A stretch of DNA of 64,000 nt from Torreya grandis. Its lineage: Eukaryota > Streptophyta > Pinopsida > Cupressales > Taxaceae. The stretch covers positions 887,501 to 951,500 of the forward strand of contig JARHVA010005353.1 in the NCBI GenBank assembly GCA_037957365.1. Direction: 5' to 3'. A program made the translations under genes and the position numbers. The notes under the pieces were generated by a model. It saw nothing but the letters and a program-made list of their open reading frames with translations. It had not been told where the DNA came from and did not search any database. Shown piece after piece: positions 60,276-64,000 of this stretch. Numbering within the stretch: the first letter of the stretch is position 1; the number at the start of each line of letters is the position of its first letter.

Positions 60276-61499
60276 TCAATCATGAAGACCAACAGAAGTT
60301 GAATGAAGATTCAACTTCTCCTTAGTAACCGGCTTTGTTAGCATATCAGCAGGATTCATGTCTGTATGGATCTTCTCCAGCTTCAACTCACCATCTTCCA
60401 ATACCTGCCGTATGAAGTGGTACCTTAGCTGTATGTGCTTGGTTCTAGAATGGAAAGCTGAGTTCTTAGCCAAATGGATTGCACTCTGACTGTCACTATG
60501 CAATCTGCAACTCCCATGTTTCCTTCCAAGCTCTTCCATGAACCGTGTCATCCATATCATTTCCTTGCTAGCTTCTGTAGCTGCAATGTATTCTGCTTCT
60601 GTAGTTGACAAGGCTACAACCTTTTGCAACTTAGAAATCCAACTAACTGCCGTTCCACCTACAGTAAAAACATAACCTGTAGTGCTCCTCCTGCCATCCA
60701 AATCCCCTGCCATATCTGAATCTACATAGCCATGTAGAGATGTATCTGAACCTCCATAGCATAAGTGTCTACTGCTGGTTCCTCTCAGATATCTAAGGAT
60801 CCATTGTATTGCTTTCCAATGTTCCTTTCCTGGATTGGCCATATACCTGCTTACTACTCCCACTGCTTGGGCAATATCTGGTCTAGTACACACCATTGCA
60901 TACATCAAACTTCCTACCGCGGAAGAATATGGAACCTTATTCATGTACTCTACCTCATCATGTGAATTGGGACATTGTTCTTTACTTAACTTGAAATGTC
61001 CTGCCAAAGGTGTGCTTACCGGTTTCGCATCCTGCATGTTGAACCGTTTCAACACCTTGTCCACATAATCTTCTTGAGACAATATCAACCTGTGATTTTC
61101 TCTGTCTCTCTTGATGCTCATGCCAAGGATTTTCTTAGCTGCTCCCAAATCCTTCATGGCAAACGTTTGAGCTAACTTCACCTTAAGCTCTGAGATATCC
61201 TGCATGTGAGACCCTGCAACCAACATGTCATCTACATACAACAATAGAATAATGTATCTACCGTTATCAAATCTCTTAAAATATACACAATGGTCTGATT
61301 GACACCTACTGAAACCATGCTCAGTCATAAACCTGTCAAATTTCAAGTACCATTGTCTTGGAGCTTTCTTGAGGCCATACAAGCTTTTCTTTAACTTGCA
61401 CACTAGTTTCTCCTTACCCTTGACCTCGAAACCTTCTCGCTGTTCCATGTAAATTTCCTCATCTAGATCTCCATGAAGAAATGCTATTTTAACATCTAG
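60276..61499 (-). pseudogene. Copia reverse transcriptase C-terminal part and RNase H
   Basis: It is open for 407 codons up to the stop at 61500-61502. It begins LDVKIAFLHGDLDEEIYMEQ; counting from the Met at 61448, RT motifs are SLYGLKKAPRQWY (22-34) and the catalytic YVDD (71-74). The copia connection TRPDIAQAVG lies at 188-197. RNase H carries D243 (YVDSDMAG), E284 (STTEAEYIA) and D319 (LHSDSQSA), with KHIQLRYHFIR and NPADMLTKP near the end. All catalytic residues are intact. The frame ends at 60276 about 75 bp before the LTR. Its role would be cDNA synthesis and removal of the RNA template. Confidence 0.95.
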
Positions 61500-62966
61500 C
61501 TACTCGAGATGCAAATCCTCAAAAGCAACCAAAGACAATACAACCCTTATAGAAGTCATCTTAACAACCGGAGAAAAAATCTCGCCAAAGTCAATACCTG
61601 GCTTTTGTGCAAAACCTTTTACAACCAATCTGGCCTTGTATCTCATCTGACCATCCTCGCCTTCCTTCAACCTGTAAGTCCACCTGTTCTTCAGTGTTCT
61701 CTTACCAGCTGGCAATTCAACCAAATCCCATGTTTGGTTCTCTCTTAACGACTCCATCTCCTCAAGCATGCCATGCTCCCACTTACTCCTGGACTCCACC
61801 TGTAAAGCTTCTTCAAAAATTTCTGGTTCTCCACCATCGGTTAGCAATAAATAATATAAAGAAGGAGAGTATCTAATTGGAGGCTTACTTACCCTTTCAG
61901 ACCTCCTGATTGGTGTCTTGGACTCGTTTTCCACAATCTGTCCACCCAAATTTTCTGACAGTGACCGACCTCGGCCACCTGTAGACCTGTTACTGGCCGA
62001 CGCCGGTTCTTCCTGGCCGACGTCGGTGCCTGGTCTGCCGACGTCGGTCTCTGTATGACCGACATCGGTTTCTGTACTGCCGATGCCGGTACCAAACCTG
62101 CCGACGTCGGTCTCTGTGTTTTCCTGTAAGTGATTATTTCTTTTTCCCGAGAGCTCATTTTGGACCATAACTTCGTCCAACTCATTATTGCTCTGCCCAG
62201 CTTGATCTAGCTTCCTTGTCTGATCACTGTACATCACTCTTTCATTGAAAACAACATCATGGCTCCTAATTACCTTGTTAGTTCCTAGATTCCAAAATCT
62301 GAAACCAAAATCATCTGAGCCATAGCCTATAAACGTGCACCTCATAGACTTAGCATCAAGCTTCTTTCTTTTTTCCTTATCTATGTGCACAAAGGCTTCA
62401 CAACCAAAAACTTTGAGATATGAGAGATCAATCTTTTTACCTGTCCATGCCTCTTCTGGAATTCCACCATCCAGAGCTGTAGAGGGTCCTCTGTTGATCA
62501 GGTACACTGCGGTGTCAACTGCTTCTGCCCAAAACTCTAAGGGCAACCCTGCATGCAAACTCATACATCTTGCACGCTCCATAATAGTCCTGTTCATCCT
62601 TTCAGCAATACCATTCTGCTGAGGTGTCCTTGGAACCGTCCTTTGCCTACGGATCCCATTTATGTAACAATACAATTTGAACTTAAGACTGCAGAACTCA
62701 CCACCATTATCGGATCTCAAGCACTTTAATCTTTTGCCTGTTTCATTCTCAACCATGGCTTTCCATATCTTAAAGGTCTCAAAAACATCAGATTTCTTTT
62801 TAATACAGTAGATCCATACCTTTCTTGTGGCGTCATCTATGAATGTAACATAGTACTGTGATCCGCCAATAGAGGCTACATGAGCCGGTCCCCACACGTC
62901 TGTGTGAACAAGCTGCAACTTTTGCCTTTTCTTAGTAGACCCAGTCTTTAGAAAACTAACCCTTTT
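61500..62966 (-). pseudogene. Copia integrase core, linker and N-terminal RT
   Basis: The frame is open between the two TAG stops. Counting from the first listed codon at 62918, the integrase catalytic triad is D7 (VHTDVWGP), D70 (RSDNGGEF) and E106 (NGIAERMNR), with the normal 35-residue D-E spacing. YLINRGPSTAL and LSYLKVFGCEAFVH follow. A linker of about 150 residues contains the TDVG heptad array and ends RRSERVSKPPIRYSPSLYYL. RT then starts with WEHGMLEEMESL, TWDLVELPAGKRTL and YKARLVVKGFAQKPGIDF. It is cut by the TAG at 61500 immediately before LDVK, where this family usually has Gln, so CAG to TAG is likely. Confidence 0.94.
61964..62111 (-). repeat. 21-bp tandem array of the palindromic motif, within the copia coding region
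   Basis: Motif copies start at 61964, 61996, 62016, 62037, 62058, 62079 and 62100; the last six are spaced 20-21 bp. Sequences include GCCGACGTCGGT (62016, 62037, 62100) and ACCGACATCGGT (62058). A 21-bp period keeps frame and gives seven-residue units (TETDVGH, TETDVGR, RPGTDVGQ). The same motif is repeated in the LTR of the same element. Confidence 0.93.
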
Positions 62967-64000
62967 CTATTTTCCAAACACACAATGCTCACAAAATTCT
63001 AGATCCATACTTTTCAAATCTGAAAGCATACCTTTAGACTTAAGGATAGACATCCCCTTCTCACTCATGTGGCCAAGCCTTGAGTGCCACAATTTAGCAT
63101 CCACATCTGAAGTAGATAAAACTGAAGGAGATTTGTTAGTAATACAATTACACAAATAGAGAGTACCTTCTCTCTTACCTCTGGCCATAACAAGTGCACC
63201 CTTGGTCACTTTCCAAGAATCTGCTGTGAGAGTTACTGTACAACCCTCATCACCTAGCTTACCTGCAGAAATCAGATTTCTCTTCAAACTAGGAACATGC
63301 ATCACATCCCTCAACACCCATGTGTTGCCATTCTGCATCTTTAGCTGCACTTTACCTTTTCCAATAATCTTGTAAGGCTCATCATCCCCTAAGTATACTA
63401 TTCCAAAATCTCCATGGACATAGTCACTGAAATATTCTCTGTTAGGGGTAGCATGGAAAGACGCACCAGAATCTAATACCCAAGATTCTATGTTATTATG
63501 CAAAGAGAAAATAAGAGCATCCTGTGCAATACCTGCAACCTTTGTCTCTTCCTTTCCTTCGTGCTGATTGTCCTCCTTAGGCTTTGACCAGTAATCTCTG
63601 CTTATGTGCCCCAACTTTCCACAGTTCCAGCATTGTGGCCTTCTGCCATTCCTGGATTTGGATCTGCCTCTTCCCTTAGACTTAGATCTTGATCTCCTCT
63701 TGCTCCTTTCTTTTTGCCTTCCTCTGCTCTCGAGATTTAAAGCATTCCCGGATGTTCCAGAAGTCTCTTCTGTGCTTTTCCTGCGAATTTCCTCATTCAA
63801 AATAACACTAACCACATCCTCTACTTTTAAAATATTCGAAGCAGAAGCAGTATTAGAAACTGCCATTACCAAGCCATGCCAGCTTTCAGGCAAAGAACAT
63901 AAAATTAAAAGAGCCTTTATTTCATCTTCAAATGAAATATTAACAGAACTTAACTGATTAACAATACCATGGAAATCATTCAGGTGATTAGAAACAGATC
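62967..64000 (-). pseudogene. Copia gag (partial), protease and integrase zinc domain
   Basis: The frame is open from the window edge to a TAG at 62967. Beyond the listed start at 63893 the frame continues upstream in gag (NHLNDFHGIVNQLSS, then DEIKALLILCSLPESW). Counting from 63893: an Arg/Ser-rich basic stretch (60-84); a zinc knuckle at 88-101 with C88, C91 and H96 but Tyr at the last Cys position; protease WVLDSGASFHATP with DSG at 141-143; LGDDEPYKIIGKGKV; and the GAG-pre-integrase HHCC region (LWHSRLGHMSEKGM...CEHCVFGK). The TAG falls right after VFGK, where the family has Gln. The 5' end is cut by the window. Confidence 0.93.

Larger units (their letters stand above)
59511..64000 (-). 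mobile_element. Young Ty1/copia element, minus strand, 5' part beyond the window
   Basis: The 3' LTR (59511-60202), polypurine tract and a gag-pol frame covering all domains from the middle of gag to RNase H are present. The polyprotein stays in one frame for over 3.7 kb with only two stop codons, both TAG (62967-62969 and 61500-61502). It shares LTR start, polypurine tract, tail sequence and linker array with the element at 40502, so they are one family. CpG content is far above that of the rest of the window, which also argues for youth. The 5' LTR and target duplication are outside. Confidence 0.95.

Noticed and set aside
61889..62185. 98-codon minus-strand frame with SVIQRPTSADQAPTSA repeats
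   Set aside because: It is a shifted frame over the 21-bp array; the polyprotein frame with intact domains on both sides is the real one.
63604..63957. Plus-strand Leu/Asp-rich 117-codon frame
   Set aside because: It is the antisense of the Arg/Ser-rich gag segment of the minus-strand copia element.

Overview
The window looks like intergenic, heterochromatin-type DNA from a seed plant with a large, repeat-rich genome. It is very AT-rich, has almost no CpG outside one young element, contains no recognisable host gene, and is largely built from decayed LTR retrotransposons (Ty1/copia and Ty3/gypsy) nested in one another. A gymnosperm or another large-genome plant would fit, but nothing here identifies the taxon. 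No bacterial-type operon, CRISPR array or rRNA/tRNA gene was seen.

Layout. Positions 1-15590 hold unassigned AT-rich DNA, two microsatellites, several degenerate tandem arrays (about 205-bp, 100-bp and 31-bp periods) and one unrecognised relic reading frame (9073-9900). Positions 15591-20090 hold a stop-riddled copia relic with a candidate 5' LTR end. Positions 21215-30681 are one gypsy-type element with paired LTRs and a tRNA-type binding site but no recognisable pol; it carries an unfamiliar relic coding region with internal protein repeats. It sits in unassigned LTR-like DNA (20090-21214 and 30682-32417). A second copia relic follows at 32421-35905.

From 35965 to at least 58.7 kb lies a Tat/Ogre-type gypsy element: 5' LTR, long leader, gag, protease, RT, RNase H, a second (archaeal-type) RNase H and integrase, all decayed. 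Its LTR and leader match those of the 21-31 kb element, so that element may be a non-autonomous partner. The Tat element has been hit by two complete insertions: an internally deleted copia element (40502-44543, 979-bp LTRs, 5-bp TSD AAAAA) and a gag-protease-only gypsy element (52214-58377, about 1.85-kb LTRs, TSD CTTGG). A third, younger copia element on the minus strand starts at 59511 and runs out of the window. It belongs to the same family as the 40.5-kb copy, and its polyprotein frame is broken only by two TAG codons.

The most interesting signal is in that copia family. A 12-bp self-complementary motif (ACCGACGTCGGT and variants) is repeated in the U3 part of the LTR. It is also repeated as a 21-bp tandem array inside the coding region between integrase and reverse transcriptase. 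The motif combines inverted RCCGAC (DRE/CRT-type) cores with a GACGTC (C-box-type) core, and it has decayed by CpG transitions in the older copy. All decay patterns seen (CAG to TAG stops, LTR differences that are nearly all transitions, catalytic Asp/Glu to Asn/Lys) fit long-term cytosine methylation and deamination.
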